Notes: generated by a model not told the origin, from the letters alone. DNA of 64,000 nt from Scolanthus callimorphus (GCA_033964015.1 CM066912.1:10036015-10100014); one strand, 5' to 3'. Shown: positions 22,972 through 35,247, counted from the first letter of the stretch. Made by a program: numbers and translations.

Positions 22972-23457
22972 CTGCAAATTATTTTCCTTGTTTTTGCAAT
23001 CTAAAATGATTCATAGCTTGATTTTAAACCTCTTAACTTAATTTCTTTCTGGTATGATCCCGGCTGGAAAAACCACTTTATCGATTACTCATCCTTCCCT
23101 GATCCCAGTCCATTCTGCCAGCAACCAAAGACAGGTAACCCAAAGGCTTCATGTATATTTTCCGAACATCCCCGAAAGTTCTTTCAAAGTTTTGTGGCCA
23201 ATAACAATGATACAAGCTACAAGAAACTGCAGATGGCGGACGAAATCTTGACTTGCACAAGGGCCGCCTAACCAAAGTGAATCGTAACCCATGGCAACAC
23301 ACCATGTACGCACTCAGAAATAAGCCGACGGTACACCAGCGGCTGTCCAACGGAAAATACAACCACATGGGTTACTTTAAATTGTTTTTTATTTTTATTT
23401 TTTTTAATTTTTTTTTCACACATTAGCCTATGGGGCTCCACAGGAGTTCCGCTATAA

Positions 23458-23655
23458 TGTGTGGTTCCAGAAAATGTACATACCCCTTCCACGGAAGGGT
23501 GTTGAAAAGTGACCCCCCCCCCCCCCCCCCCCCCCCCAACCCCCCACCCCCCACCCCACCCCACACTTCTAGAATTTCTAAGGAAAAATACAGTATTTTT
23601 ATGGAAATGACCAGGTAAATTGACCCCCCACCCCTCCGGAATTTCCACTTTTTCA
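23458..23655 (+). mobile_element. truncated MITE, GTGTGGTTCC family
   Basis: Begins GTGTGGTTCCAGAAAAT like the complete copy at 43970-44159 and shares GGAAGGGTGTTGAAAAGTGA and CAGGTAAATTGACCCCC. The matching right terminus is missing. It contains a long C-run (about 23513-23537). Confidence 0.65.
23513..23570. repeat. poly-C / C-rich simple repeat
   Basis: Twenty-odd consecutive C, then CCCCACCCC phrases. It accounts for the poly-proline and poly-glycine readings here. Confidence 0.95.
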
Positions 23656-24303
23656 ATGTCATAGACATGTAATGTCTTGTGTGTGGTTTTCTTTGTAAAT
23701 CGTCCCCTTGGAATTTATGTACGGTACAAGTTTCTGATTTTCAGCATGACCTGAAAAAGTCTCAATTTACCTGAATGTTTCCATACAAATACTGCATTTT
23801 TATTTTTGAAATTCCAGTAGGGAGGGGAGGGGAGGGAATATTTTCCACAAATTGGACTTCTCAATTTAGGTGCAAGTCTTTCCTGAGATAATCAAGTATT
23901 CAGAGCTGGAAATTAAGAAAAACGACCGACTAGGTGAGAATTTAACTGAAACTTCAGTCCCAATGATAAAAGCTTAGTTGCAAAAGTGACTTATACATGT
24001 GGAATTTTGGTATAGGCAGCATACCACTACAGTACAGTAAATCTTGAATAAGTTGAGGACCTATGGTAAATTTTCCAGGGGGCTGTATTGGACTCTGGAA
24101 ATTCTATTGGAGGGTGTGTGTCTAGAGACTGGAAATTCCAAGGGGGAGGGGTAAAAAAGGAGATTTTCCATGGTCGTTTTATTGCCAGAAAAAATGGAAA
24201 TTCCAGGGTAGAGGGTCTGTTTTATGATTGGAAATTCCCGGGGACGGGGTCTTTTTAGGGGAGGTCCCCAATCCCCCTGTGCGGTTTAAAAATGCAATCA
24301 GCC

Positions 24304-24512
24304 AATTGATCGCGTGATCACCTTTTTATGTACCATATGATGAATTGTTTATGTTCCACGTTATCAGTATTTGTGGGCGTAAACTTTGGGAGTTTGGCTT
24401 GACACATTGTTTTGCTGCTTTCCACCGAAGTCTAAACCCACAAATGTTAATCACTTGGTACATAAATAACTCATCACGTGGTACATGGAAAGGTTATCAC
24501 GCGATCAATTTG
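24304..24512. mobile_element. foldback element, 209 bp
   Basis: The arms of about 85 bp are nearly complementary along their whole length, starting AATTGATCGCGTGATCAC on the left; only about 35 bp separates them. It has no coding capacity. Confidence 0.85.
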
Positions 24513-24702
24513 AGACAGTCGCCAGCAGGGGGCTGAAAAAGCGAAAGGTGTAATGGTGGTCTACTGGAAGAGTAGTAGTATTTTAGGAATTAGTTGCTTC
24601 CAATAGATTGAAATATTAAGCTTAGGAATGTTTTATGTGGATAAGTGTCCAGCAGGCACTAATTAAAGGTTATATGGTGCGTTAACAGTTGTGTACCTGG
24701 GG

Positions 24703-25466
24703 GAGGGGGTGCTCGTCGGAAAAATAATATTTCAACCCTAAAAGATACCAATCTAGGAGGAGTTTAACCACTGAAAGATACCATTTTCAACATGGCTCTC
24801 AAATTCCAGCCACGATTGCACAAGAAACAACGAATGGGTAGACTGCCTACCAAGTACCAGCTCTAGCGGCTCACAATTTTGCCGCGAACACCCTAAAAGA
24901 TGCCATTTTCTGGAAAAATTGGCCTTTTTCGTCCTATACCCTAAAACATACCTGGAACCCGAATTTTAACCCCTAAAAGATACTACCAGCACCCCCGCCC
25001 GATGACATATGGGAGCCCCCTCCGGGAGTTGTGTGGTTCCAGAAAATATCCCCCTTCTCACTCTACGAAAGTGTGTTGAAAAGTGACACACCCCTCTAGA
25101 ATTTCCAAAGGAAAATAGCTGAGTCTTTGTATGAGTAAATTGACCCCAGGGGGGGAAGGGAACTCCCATAATCATAAACGGGGGTTTGCTCGTTCTATCT
25201 TAGGGTATAAAATTTACCCAACTGCTATCTCTTAGGGGTGTGTGAAGAATTTGCTATCCGGCCCTTAGGGTTTCACATGAAGACCTAGAAATTCAGTGAG
25301 CAACAGAATACATTGTCTCAACTTGATGGTAATTTCAAGGACCACAATCACAATAGGATTTTCTGCATCCAATTTGCTATCTTTTAGGGGTAAAATTCAC
25401 TGTTGACCACACCCAATTTGCTTTCTCTTAGGGTTAAAATCAATTTTACTGACGAGCAGCCCCGTC
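24703..25466. mobile_element. TIR element with nested GTGTGGTTCC MITE
   Basis: Outer ends GGGGGTGCTCGTCGGAAAA and the complement of CTGACGAGCAGCCCCG. The inverted similarity continues through ACCCTAAAAGATACC-type phrases, which recur several times inside (24738, 24770, 24890, 24972). A MITE fragment starting GTGTGGTTCCAGAAAATA is nested near 25029, bounded by ATGGGAG...CTCCCAT. Confidence 0.6.
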
Positions 25467-26046
25467 TATTTTTTATGGGAAATTGACCCCAAACCACTCT
25501 AAAATTTTGAAGCCCTTCCTTGAGTACTTTCTGGAACCACACATTTTATGTGGGCTGAAGTAGTGAGTACTGAGGATATTCCACGAACTGAATGTGATGA
25601 CTGCAGGGCCAGGGGGTGCAACTTAATCCTCACAAGATGCCTTTGACAAAATCACATGAAGCTAGTAACAGATACAAATAATTGTAGGTTCACTTTTTCA
25701 TTTTTATGACAATGGTGAATTATCCGAGATTTTTATTCAACTGAAATATTGCATCTAAAGACCTCAAGCTTGAAAGGCCAAATATCATGATTATATTTTG
25801 TTCTAAGAAAACATGCTATTTTGAATTCCATTATTTATTTATTTTCCTGCACTTTGTGAGTTGTTCCCAGTATGTCTGGTTTTAGGAGCCTACAAAAATT
25901 CAAAACTCAAAACTTGCGCTACAACTGAGGACCTAATCGGTATTTGGTATCCTACAAGATATACTTGAAAATGTTCGTGCCTTCCGACAGTAAAAAAAAA
26001 TAATCTTTTAGTATAGGCTATGATTAAAATCTTTCCTTTCTTGTTA
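25467..26046. other. no gene recognised
   Basis: A lone right terminus of the GTGTGGTTCC family (CTGGAACCACACATTTTATG) lies at 25535-25554. Otherwise AT-rich sequence without support for a gene. Confidence 0.4.
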
Positions 26047-26048
26047 TA

Positions 26049-26516
26049 CAGTAAAAACCTGCATAAAGTAACAAGTGGATTAAGAACACCCAGGATGTAA
26101 TTGGGTGAAAAAGGTACCTTGTATACAAGAACACATGCAGCCTGAAAAATGAAAATTGTTCTTGTATAAAAAAATGGCTGCCAAGTTGGATTCAAGTACA
26201 GTAACCTACTGTGGTAAAGTAGATGCAGCAGATCAACATAATGCTAGACCATTGCACACAGAGTTCTACAACAGGTGCTGTATGGGGATTTCCGGGTGCA
26301 TTTAGCAATTGTTTTTGAACTTGACTAATTGTTGTTGCCAAATGACTGTTACCTCCTGCCAATCACCTTCTCTATTTGACTGTTGGTAGTGTACCGAATG
26401 CAGTATTTGATATTAAGAAACAATTTTAAGAACATCTTATAAGAACATTTTCAATGCATAAGAACAAAATCAGCCTGCATCCCCAAACACCTGTTCTTTT
26501 ATGTGGGTTTTTACTG
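26049..26516. mobile_element. TA-flanked MITE, CAGTAAAAACC family, copy 2
   Basis: CAGTAAAAACCTGCATAAAG at the left and its near complement at the right, with TA duplicates at 26047-26048 and 26517-26518. The interior matches copy 1 (11308-11789) in inverted order, for example AGCCTGAAAAATGAAAATTG. Confidence 0.85.
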
Positions 26517-26837
26517 TATGTGGAAAACACTGTGAAGCACTCCCTATTTAAGTATAGCCAGAGAAAAAAACTTGGAAACCTACAAAATCAAGCAGTCAAG
26601 AGTTATAAGCATATTCCTCAGACAAACCTCAGCGAAATGGATAACATTCCAAAATTCTAAGAATAACAGGTTAGTAAATTCAATAATTGCTGTACCATTG
26701 CCTTGTCGCAAGTTTGGAGGCGTTTGAAGATTGCATTGCATAGTTTTTGATGACCAAAAAGTCAAGTTCGATGACGTTCAATTCATTCAATGTGGCTGCC
26801 TTGGCAAGAAACAAATTCTCCCAAAGTACACTATCAC

Positions 26838-26899
26838 TCAAAGCTATGGCAACGGACGTAGAATCGGAAAAGCTATGACAACGGACGTAGAATCGGAGC
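26838..26899. repeat. tandem duplication of about 30 bp
   Basis: AAAGCTATGGCAACGGACG is repeated directly as AAAGCTATGACAACGGACG, each followed by TAGAATCGGA. Confidence 0.85.
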
Positions 26900-26930
26900 A
26901 GCCATTTTCCAAATAGCGTAGCAAGCCGCC

Positions 26931-27028
26931 GGCTAGCAGAGGCTACTTTTGCGTAGTTGAAAAACACAAGAAAACATTCAAAGTAAAAGAAAATGCAGGG
27001 AGATAAAAAGTAGCCTCTGCTCGCAGGG
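26931..27028. mobile_element. small foldback, AGCAGAGGC type
   Basis: Arms GCTAGCAGAGGCTACTTTT and AAAAGTAGCCTCTGCTCGC, related to the hairpin at 7450-7504. Confidence 0.7.
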
Positions 27029-27714
27029 AAGCCGCTCGGGAGCGAAAAAAACTTGAATGAAAATTTAATTTCATACTTTTTAAAGTTAAAAGTTCAAACT
27101 TTTAAAAGTTAAAACTGCGGTTGAGTTGAATTCGTGGCAAGGACCTACCTTGAGAATATTTTTCCTTTTCACTTCACGACACGACGACAGTCTTCCGAGT
27201 TTCAACCTTCGATTGTCTCGCGCTGTCGCTTCTGAGACTCTAAGAAATGTTCTGGGCATTTTTTTCCGTTTTATTTGGTCTCTGACTTGTTATCATGTTC
27301 ATGTATCGACATGTTGGCTAGATTGTTGCCTCCATCCTCCTATTGAAGACGTTAATTTCCCCTTTATTCTCGATCGAGCGGTCGTTTTTGTCTTCCGACA
27401 TGTCATTCGCTCGCTGCTGGTTCTTCTCTCTCACTTTCCGTATTCTCTGACTTTAGTTCTTTTCTTCGTGGAGCTCCCGTGTTCATGTCTCGACTTCATC
27501 CCGGTAAATTTGACATGTAGTCTAAAATACCTTGATAGGACAGCTTGTTTTAGAAACGTTTCAGTTTTTTGATGAAGAATAAGAAAACAAAAATCCTTCA
27601 CTTTTCGAAAATTCAAACACATAACAAAATAACAAAATCTCTAAAGAAAAAATCCCTTTCAAATAAAAATCGCCAACTAAATTCAAGCGCGCGAGTGCTC
27701 ATTTTCCCGCTCAA
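27029..27714. other. no gene recognised
   Basis: A 148-codon plus-strand frame spans 27126-27572, but it has no recognisable domain or splice context and is rich in F, L and S from T-rich DNA. I do not call it a gene. Confidence 0.35.
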
Positions 27715-27876
27715 AACTGGTGGGTTGCCTGTGCAACGACAGACGGACACACAACCGGAAGTCCATAACAGAATTGGTCGATACATATACACTATTGTTT
27801 TGTTCCTTCCTCTCCTGCATGTAGCTTTGTTGCTCCGCTACACGGGCGCCTTCGACGCCCGCGGGAGCTCCGTTAT
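27715..27876 (+). repeat. solo right end of minisatellite-bearing family
   Basis: Shares ACACAACCGGAAGTCCATA and TCTCCTGCATGTAGCT with 57900-58005 and ends in the hairpin CGGGCGCCTTCGACGCCCG followed by GGGAGCTCCG. No minisatellite precedes it. Confidence 0.75.
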
Positions 27877-29198
27877 TAAACTACAGTTGCTTTAAACAAT
27901 GCATTTCAATTTTTAAATAAAATGCAGTGTATTCAAGGAATACTAGTTTGTAATTGTGTATCTGTGAGAAAAGGAAACCAATAGCTACACATTTCTAAGC
28001 GCACGCGTATGCAAGCGCTCCCGTAGAATCAAATTAATCTCGAATATAAACAGATGCTAAAATATTTCGTTCTTATCATCATATAATCGACAAGAGGTCT
28101 CAGAGATAGTAGTATTTTCGCTATTTCCCTTCTTATAAACGACTAGACGCCCAAATACACAGTCACTTATATCTGCTTTTCTTAATAAAAATGTTAGGAG
28201 ACCTGGAAAAGCTTTTCGGGGATATTTCAGGGCTACATTTCATTGATTTAGATGCATGGATTCAATACCAGGTGACTTCGAGCTCACGCACTAAATCAAA
28301 TACGAAATATTTCGGCTCAGTTTACAAAACATATTTAATTTTCGGAATAAACCATGTTATTATTAACCATTTCTTAACATTTCAGGGCTATATTCAATTA
28401 ATTTAGACGAATTTTCCACGAAAACTTGATTGTTGATGGTTCGATGACTCGTGGAGTAGACATACTCCACTCGGTACAGAATTAAACTCAATTCAATTCA
28501 ACTTTATTGCACGTTCGTTATATTAATGCAATAGCAATCTCCTCACGTTCATGTAGCTTCAATCATTTAACATATGTTCAATGACTACTGTTGTACCTAC
28601 GATTAAAGCTATACTTGAATCATAAGTTAGTAGAGAGCCGCCTATACTAACTGTGTTTTAATATTGCATCATCTTCAATGTAGCGCTCTCATTGGTCCGA
28701 GCCCACGTGACTGCGTTTTGCTCATACTTAACCCTACTTGAACCTGCGTTTTGCTCGAAATGGCAGAAAACAGAGCCGGATTTAGAACTCGGGTTCCTAA
28801 GGAAGCCCGCGCCATAGTATGGCGGTTAGAATTGTTAAGTGTATGGACTCCCTGTGTAATCTTCCTCGTGGTCTGTGGTCATGTGACCTAAGTCCACTGT
28901 TCACGGTTCGGGCGCCATGGCCGCCTCATGGAATAAACTGTGGTGATGTGAATCCGGACTCTTTGTCATCTTAGATTAATGGCGCCGAGTAACAATGTTG
29001 CGAGACAATTTGAGCGTTTTCGTTGCCCGGTTTTTTTGCCCGTTTTTTTATTTTTGTTGCCAACTTATTCTAACGCATTATAACCCCATTTAAGTATGTC
29101 AATCCTAATGTCTGCAGAGTGACGTCGCGAACTGCGCGCCAACAATATTTCGCTGCTAAATAGTATTTATAAGTTGGCAAATCATTGTAAACACTTAC
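27877..29198. other. no gene recognised
   Basis: A retroelement-tail-like TCAATTCAATTCAACTTTATT occurs at about 28488-28507, read as a minus-strand tail. No coding region is supported. Confidence 0.4.
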
Positions 29199-29244
29199 CG
29201 ACAACGAGGGCAATTAACCACAGGGTGGTCCACGGCTTCATCTT
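29199..29244 (-). CDS. candidate 46-nt exon of unrecognised host gene
   Basis: Donor TCG|GTAAGTG at 29199/29198 and acceptor TTGATATGACAG|A above 29244 on the minus strand. In the phase left by the exon at 30401-30491 it completes a GAA codon and reads DEAVDHPVVNCPRC plus two bases. The CPRC pair could belong to a zinc-binding fold, but that is only a guess. An alternative reading starts at ATG 29241-29239 (MKPWTTLWLIALVV) and would look like a signal peptide. The strong donor supports an exon; the frame depends on the upstream link. Confidence 0.45.
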
Positions 29245-29299
29245 CTGTCATATCAAAGAGATCGTCGCATGAATTAGTTCATTTAAATAAGTGGAGCTA

Positions 29300-29390
29300 A
29301 AATATTGCCGTGATAATAAGAATGAGAATGACAAGGAGAATGATAACGATAATGATAAGGACAACGACAATGATAATGATAATAGACTGA
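29300..29390. repeat. imperfect (AATGAT)n tract
   Basis: Interrupted AATGATAA / AATGAGAA repeats. Confidence 0.8.
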
Positions 29391-29949
29391 TCTAAATACT
29401 GTTAATTATATAATTTGAGAGAAACACTGAAGACCACCGATGCCAGCACTAAATAATTTCAAAAATAGCATTGTGAACAAATTGCATTCTGTACGATGTT
29501 GCACTTGACTAATGTACGCTCGTAATGTATATTTCATGAGGTATTAAATATTATTAAATGGTTGATTGATAGATTGGTTTGAGCTATGAACAAAACGAAA
29601 TACACAATATCACACAATACACACAATGTCGGTACAATACAAAATCAGGATAGGCGGCTAGCTATATAAAGCTGACGCTCAGTAAGATGAATTATGAACA
29701 ATACAAAACAATACAACATTGGGATAAAATAATTGGATTCGGATTCAGGATTCAGTAGGTAGTTGCCTAAATGATGCAATGCCCCTCCTTATAAATGTGA
29801 TTTATGTAAGATTACATTATGGGCTAATAGTTTGACCAAGATCGAGTCATCAGTAACAACATTATTGGAATAACTTAGGTCTACTTTGAACGCTGCGCAG
29901 AGGACTCCATCGTGAAAATAGGTATTAAAAAAGAGTAAATGCAACCGGT

Positions 29950-30008
29950 TTGCTGATTCCGTTTGTGCTGTACCAAGCCCTGCAACATTTGTGCTTCAAT
30001 AATGTAAA
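29950..30008 (+). repeat. non-LTR retrotransposon 3' tail remnant
   Basis: GTAAATAAATTGATTGATTGATC matches the tail style of the elements ending at 3277 and 45920 (split here for length: GTAAATAAATTG, then GATT repeats). Only the last few dozen bases are identifiable. Confidence 0.5.
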
Positions 30009-30400
30009 TAAATTGATTGATTGATCGATAAAGCATCGGGAAATACAACAACATCTTCATATATGCGGCCAGAGCATTGGTAGCTAAAATTGGTAGGAGC
30101 AACGTGTGTGCGGGTGTGGTCAATAGTAAGTACTCGAGAAAATGTCTTTGAACACTTCACAAACAGATACACAAAACATCTATCAGAGATAAATAGAGGA
30201 AACATATGTGTGGGCTGGAGCTCTATTTTCCTATTTCCCACCTAAGATATCAAACGTTCCGTATCTGCTTTTATTTCACTTCTCATTGCATATCTAACCA
30301 TACGTAACAGAAAATTGATTCCAAAATGTTATAAAGATAAGCAAAACCTTTTGCATCTACAAAAAGTTTTCAGCAACATGAAACGATTCAGAACGCATAC

Positions 30401-30491
30401 CTTCGTTTGTCACACTCGATGTGCTGGCAAAGTACAACGGCAGCTTGTGAAACGTGCGCACCCAATCAGGGTCTTGCAAAAAGCTGGGGTC
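30401..30491 (-). CDS. candidate 91-nt exon of unrecognised host gene
   Basis: Minus-strand exon with acceptor CCTCTTCTCCTGTGTGAG|G above 30491 and donor CGAAG|GTATGCG at 30401/30400. It reads 30 codons from phase 0: DPSFLQDPDWVRTFHKLPLY then FASTSSVTNE, leaving one base. The amino acid mix is convincingly protein-like and the other two frames have stops. The leftover base completes a GAA codon with the exon at 29199-29244. No family was recognised and the upstream exon was not found. Confidence 0.55.
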
Positions 30492-31714
30492 CTCACACAG
30501 GAGAAGAGGTATATATACGTACATGGATCACATTCCATTCGTTTTTCAAAGCACTCATCTAAATTCCACAATAAGAGGGCCTTTGAAATTAGCGGTATTG
30601 CGGGCGGTAATTGCCGTTGTGTCAAGCGTGATTCCCTGCGGTAAAATGTCTAGAAAATAGATGTCTGTCTGAGTCGTTAATATCTTGCAGAATTGCAGTG
30701 GCCGGGTACTTTTTTATATAAATCGTCTTCAGGGACTCACAAACTAAGTATGGTACTTTTTTGATGGCAGTAAATCTTACTATAAGGCATCTTTTATACT
30801 TACTAGCTTGGTAAGTATTTTGTGCGGTATGCCGTGTTTTCAGAATGTTCGTTGCATTAGTGCGATATTTGTAGCTCCTTAAGTGCCACTTTTACTATAC
30901 ACTATACACTCCAGGGAGATCTTATAGTTGAGTAATAAAATACTTTAAATTTTGGCACTTTAATGATAAGTGTCTGCAGCCAGTAAATGCAATGCTAAAT
31001 ATCATAGTGACGTAGTTCTATCTCACGTTTTTGTTCTCGTACTTTTTTCTTATACCAAATAACAATAAGCGAAGCCAATCCCAAATAACATTTAGATTAG
31101 TCTAATTTTTCTCGTCTCTAATGTTCTCTGATGTTTCTCTAGTTTTTTTTCTGCTTTGGTGACGTCATTTTCCCGCCAAAAACTGCTCATTCAAAAAAAT
31201 TAAAAACTACGCTTTAGTTTAGCTTACTATTTACATGCCAAATTGAGTGACGTTTGGATAAAAACTCACGAGTGGAGCACAAGAATGAAACAATTCGGGG
31301 CCTCTACAGCCCGACGTGTCAGTTATAGCCTATTATCTAGTAGCGAAAAGCGTCGGATTTGAAAGCCAGAAAATGACAAATGACCAGACCAACAAACGGT
31401 TTTGGCTGTACAAATTCACCTACTAGTGTGTTTATTCCTCTCACCCTCGTGGCCTCTGAGTCAATAGCCCCCGCCTTCGGGCTATTGACTCAGATCCCGT
31501 TGGAGCTCGAGGAAGAATTGTTAAGCATTTCCTCAGAGGCATTCTTCCGATAGAGTTTGACTAGTCCTTTAAAAAGATGCTTTCGTAAATAAACAAAAAT
31601 GCCTTCAAAGAAAGATGCCCTACCACCGTATGCATTGCTACGCGACCACAAAATTCACGGTTGCGATTCTCAAAGGAATTGCAATGTCAATTTTCTTGAG
31701 CCAGAAAGTTAATA
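30492..31714. other. no gene; one hairpin
   Basis: At 31457-31493, GAGTCAATAGCCC and GGGCTATTGACTC form a 13-bp stem with loop CCGCCTTC. The form resembles the right-end hairpins of the minisatellite-bearing family, but the sequence differs. Nothing else is supported. Confidence 0.5.
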
Positions 31715-32100
31715 ATAGACCTTTGTCCAAAATGGCCGCCGCAAATTCACATGTCTTAAAATTAAACTGACTGAAAATAAAATACTGGCACTAGAAAGAG
31801 TATCCTCACATTAGTAATACTTGAAATTTTCACTATGCCAAATGCCTCGGCTGAGAAAGCAGAGTCTGAAAATTGAAAATTTTACAGAGATCTGTATGAC
31901 TCGGGGTATGACGCATACCCCCAGTCAAACAAACGTCTGTAAATTTTCAAATTTTCAACGTTCGTTTTCTCGGAAGATATTGGATATAACAGCGAAATTT
32001 TGTAGTTTTACTAAAGTGATTATGTGTGTTCTAGTGCTGGTGTTCTTTTTTAACAAAAATCGATTTGAATTTTCGGCGGCCATTTTGGAAAAAGGTCTAT
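31715..32100. mobile_element. foldback element, 386 bp
   Basis: Ends ATAGACCTTTGTCCAAAATG and its near complement; the two roughly 190-bp halves stay complementary almost to the centre (GGGGTATGACGCATACCCCC). There is no clear target duplication and no coding capacity. Confidence 0.85.
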
Positions 32101-32329
32101 TCTAGGCTAGAAAGCCAAAGGATAGTTTTAAATAACTTTAGTTAATTTTTCAATCAATGTCGACCAACTAAAGTAGCCGAATCCAAAGTTTTGGTTTTGA
32201 TTGACGTCTAAGAATCGCCAATCGCCCATCGCAACAGTGAATTTGAGGTCGCGTAGCAATGCATACAGTGGTAAAAATGGCAAGTTTATACTTAACATGT
32301 CTAAGCGTTTCGCTTTATAATTCCTTCTA

Positions 32330-32700
32330 GAAGAGTAGAAACTCATGAATAGCAAAGGCAAGATCCCGCCTCAACACTCAAAAGCCTGAAAATGGGCACC
32401 CGGTAGTCAGTTGACTGACACCCTTGCAATAATGACCAAGGACAGGTATTCAAATTTCGGTCAAAATTTAATAGAATTTGTAATAAAGTTGGAAGTTAAC
32501 ATTTGCAAGTCTCTCATAGCACAATCAAGCTCGAACGATCCGACGATTCCGAAGTGCCACTCTATATATTTGGTCGCCAGGCGCTATTGTTTGCTTTACT
32601 TGTTTAGTCGAACACGTATTGGTCCGTGCATCAACGACTGACGCTTAAAAGCAACGTTTATGAATATGGAGTGATAAAAAAGCTAGAATGACTCTGATGT
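32330..32700 (+). repeat. partial copy of the 3-kb dispersed repeat (copy C)
   Basis: Diverged match to 37557-37850 in copy A. Shared phrases include TGACACCCTTG, ATGACCAAGGACAGGTATTC, AGAAGTGCCACT-like and AACGTTTATGAATATGG. Confidence 0.75.
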
Positions 32701-34079
32701 TCCAAACAATGGATCGGTTATTCTCGCTACAGCTGTTAAGTAGACTGCAAGCAGTAAACCCGTGGAACGATTTATAACTGTTGGAATTTGTTTGACAGTA
32801 ACTAGATAGCACAAACTATTCGTGAAACATTAGTAATACTAAATTGAATTAATAGTGCCATTTCTTTTGTTTCAGTATTTAACACTATTACTAAATTGTG
32901 CTAAATTGTTCTATTTAGTAAGTAGTGTTTCACGGATTTATTGTTTTCACGCGCTAGATCGCTAAATATCGTTACATGGCGTTTAGTGCATGCACTCTTG
33001 ACTATTCCATGTGCTTGAGTTTAAACTCCCGTCTCGAATAATTTCAGGCTCTACCCAGAGTAAACAGTACGGCGTTGTAGAGTGGTTTTCATCCGGCTGT
33101 GAAACAAAACTATTAGTCAGTGTTTAATAGTGTCTACTAGTCATAATTAAAAGGAGAATACAATAGAAATGATTTTCATAGTGTATCTTAGTGCGTATTT
33201 GTTAGTATCTATTTCACAGCCGGATGAAAACCACTATAAGCAACAATTATATAGTACATTGCACTTTAATAATTATAAACAAAACAGTGCTCGGGAACCC
33301 CCACGAATCCCTTGGTATTTAAGGTCTTTAAAACAAAAGAATAATTCCAATTTTCATTGTTTCACGGTCGACTGATGCGACAGATACGACAGATAAGACT
33401 ATATGGAAACCAGCCTTTAAAGAAACGTGTTTTTCAGTTTTTTTTTTAATTTGACTAAGATACTCCCAAGGAAAATACCTTTTTATATTAAGTCATTAAA
33501 TTAAACAAATTCAAAAGCTACATAGATAGTGAAGGAGCTGGTTACTAAACATTTCTCTAAGAAATTATTCGGTACCATGAATGTAAATTCCCTTGCTCTA
33601 TGAGTGAAACATTACTGCATCAACAAAGAATGACCATGGGTTTCCCTCAAAATTCAAGCCATTCCATAGATTATGATATAACTGTATGAGTGGATTTGCA
33701 ATCGAGAGAACGCCGAGCAGCAAAACATAGACATATCGCAAACACAGCAGGAGGCGGCCTCTTAATAATCAATCAAATATAAGAAATAATTCAATCCGCA
33801 ATCCATACCCTATAAGGTGTTGAGAAAGGTTAAAGGGATCCTTTGGCAAAATTGTTGTTAATATAGGAACATAAATTATATATCATTTTAAAGCTTTTGA
33901 AGAGTAGAATACAAATATGATGTTTTTGTAATTATTAATAAAATCAATTATTATTTGTCAAAAACTGATTAAATTATGACTGTCTTGAACTTGGTCAAAC
34001 GAGAAAATCAGTTTTTGGCAAATTATTATTGATTGTATTAATAATTCATTAATACAAGTACAGATAAACAAAAGTGAAA
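32701..34079. other. no gene; one MITE
   Basis: Apart from the MITE at 33082-33234, I see only AT-rich sequence with short complementary runs (32815-32935, CGTGAAACA ... TGTTTCACG). Confidence 0.4.
33082..33234. mobile_element. MITE, 153 bp
   Basis: Perfect inverted ends GTGGTTTTCATCCGGCTGTG plus AAA, 23 bp, at 33082-33104 and 33212-33234. TA occurs close outside both ends. Confidence 0.8.
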
Positions 34080-34480
34080 TACATCGACGTTTCGGTGTCA
34101 TTGTAACGCCATTGTCAAGGTACTAACTAGATAATTATGCGAAGAGCTAAGCAAAGTTTACAAATTGAACAATAATGAGGCGGAAAAGCTAATTAAAGAA
34201 ATACTCTCTCGCAGATAGAGTCTGACTGAATGTTAAGACTTGTCTTGAGTTCTTTAATTGAAAGCATTTCGTTAACCAAGCAGTCAAATTTGTTCTTGCA
34301 TTTCTTAAAGACAGAGAAACACTTAAGAAGGTCCGTAGGGACTTCATAGTGATGGTTTCTATAGTGTTTATAAAGAGACGATGACTTTTGTCTGTGTCCG
34401 TCTACACGCACGTGCAAGTGTCTATTGGTGTAACCGACACAACCCGCATCACACAGGCAACGCTGTCAGTTAACAATGGT
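34080..34480 (-). pseudogene. Penelope-like retroelement C-terminus (GIY-YIG endonuclease part)
   Basis: Minus strand. Translation gives CLCDAGCVGYTNRHLHVRVD, then SSSLYKHYRNHHYEV, FKKCKNKFDCLVNEM and a C-terminus NIQSDSICERVF. This is the arrangement of the GIY-YIG endonuclease at the end of Penelope-like polyproteins: CDxxYVGxT with the following arginine and histidine. That nuclease nicks target DNA for integration. Upstream reading is broken by a stop before QRCLCDAG, and the reverse transcriptase is absent. Downstream, the stretch ending GACACCGAAACGTCGATG (34084-34115) resembles the terminal region of such elements, which often carries a hammerhead ribozyme. The copy is a dead fragment. 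Confidence 0.8.
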
Positions 34481-35247
34481 GCGTTTCATTTCGTGCAGTC
34501 CAAGATTTTGGCGAATCATGTGACTAACAAACACAGGGCTGGATTGTCGTATGCATTTGAAACTGAGAGCCTGCAGCTGTTTCTTGGCAATAGCTACTGC
34601 ATCCTGGTCATTTGAATGGGATAAGTATTCGTACGGCTTCATCGGATGGCGGATCGCGAGATGGCTGCTGGTCAGAGATTCTCTTGTTTATGAACCCTTT
34701 GATGGTAGAGGCAATCAGCATTACCGGGTACTTAAGCTTCAGGAAAACTCCATTCAGTCGTTTTCATTCTTTGGAAAAGAAGGCCCAGGAAGAGGAAAAT
34801 TCATTAATAATTAATGAAAATATCACATCTGTGTTCTACCTTTCAAACGCTTTAAAATGACATATAATACACGAACGTAGCTAAACAGTTGTCGAAATTA
34901 CAACTATCTTTGCTGAAGAGCCCTTGAACCTTTCCCCATGACCTTAATATTGACTCTGTCTTCATGAAAGATCTTTACATAAAATTTAGCGAAGAATCTA
35001 TGTTTGTTCCCTCATAAATCAACCAATTCCAAATAATATGAACTGGAATTGCAACCGTGAACACCGACTGCGCAGCAAAACATGAGAAAAACATCTTCTA
35101 TTGGAGAATCAGAAGCACTCTTTTTAAAGTTGCTTCTTAAAAAATAGTCAGAAACATTAAGCACCCTCAATAACTACTTCAAATGCTTTCAAGACCTTGA
35201 ACTTTTATGTTTATAATTTCTAACACTTTAAGGCTCTTATAAGCCTT
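34481..35247. other. no gene recognised
   Basis: Probably includes more degraded Penelope-like sequence close to 34481-34620, but I cannot align it by eye. The rest is unassigned. Confidence 0.35.

Noticed and set aside
23423..23668. Long poly-Gly and poly-Pro frames
   Set aside because: Caused by the C-run and C-rich MITE sequence.
27126..27572. 148-codon plus-strand frame
   Set aside because: No domain, no splice context, composition of T-rich DNA; partly open by chance.
29199..29241. Signal-peptide exon reading from ATG 29241
   Set aside because: Possible, but the frame joining the upstream 91-nt exon fits better; kept only as an alternative.
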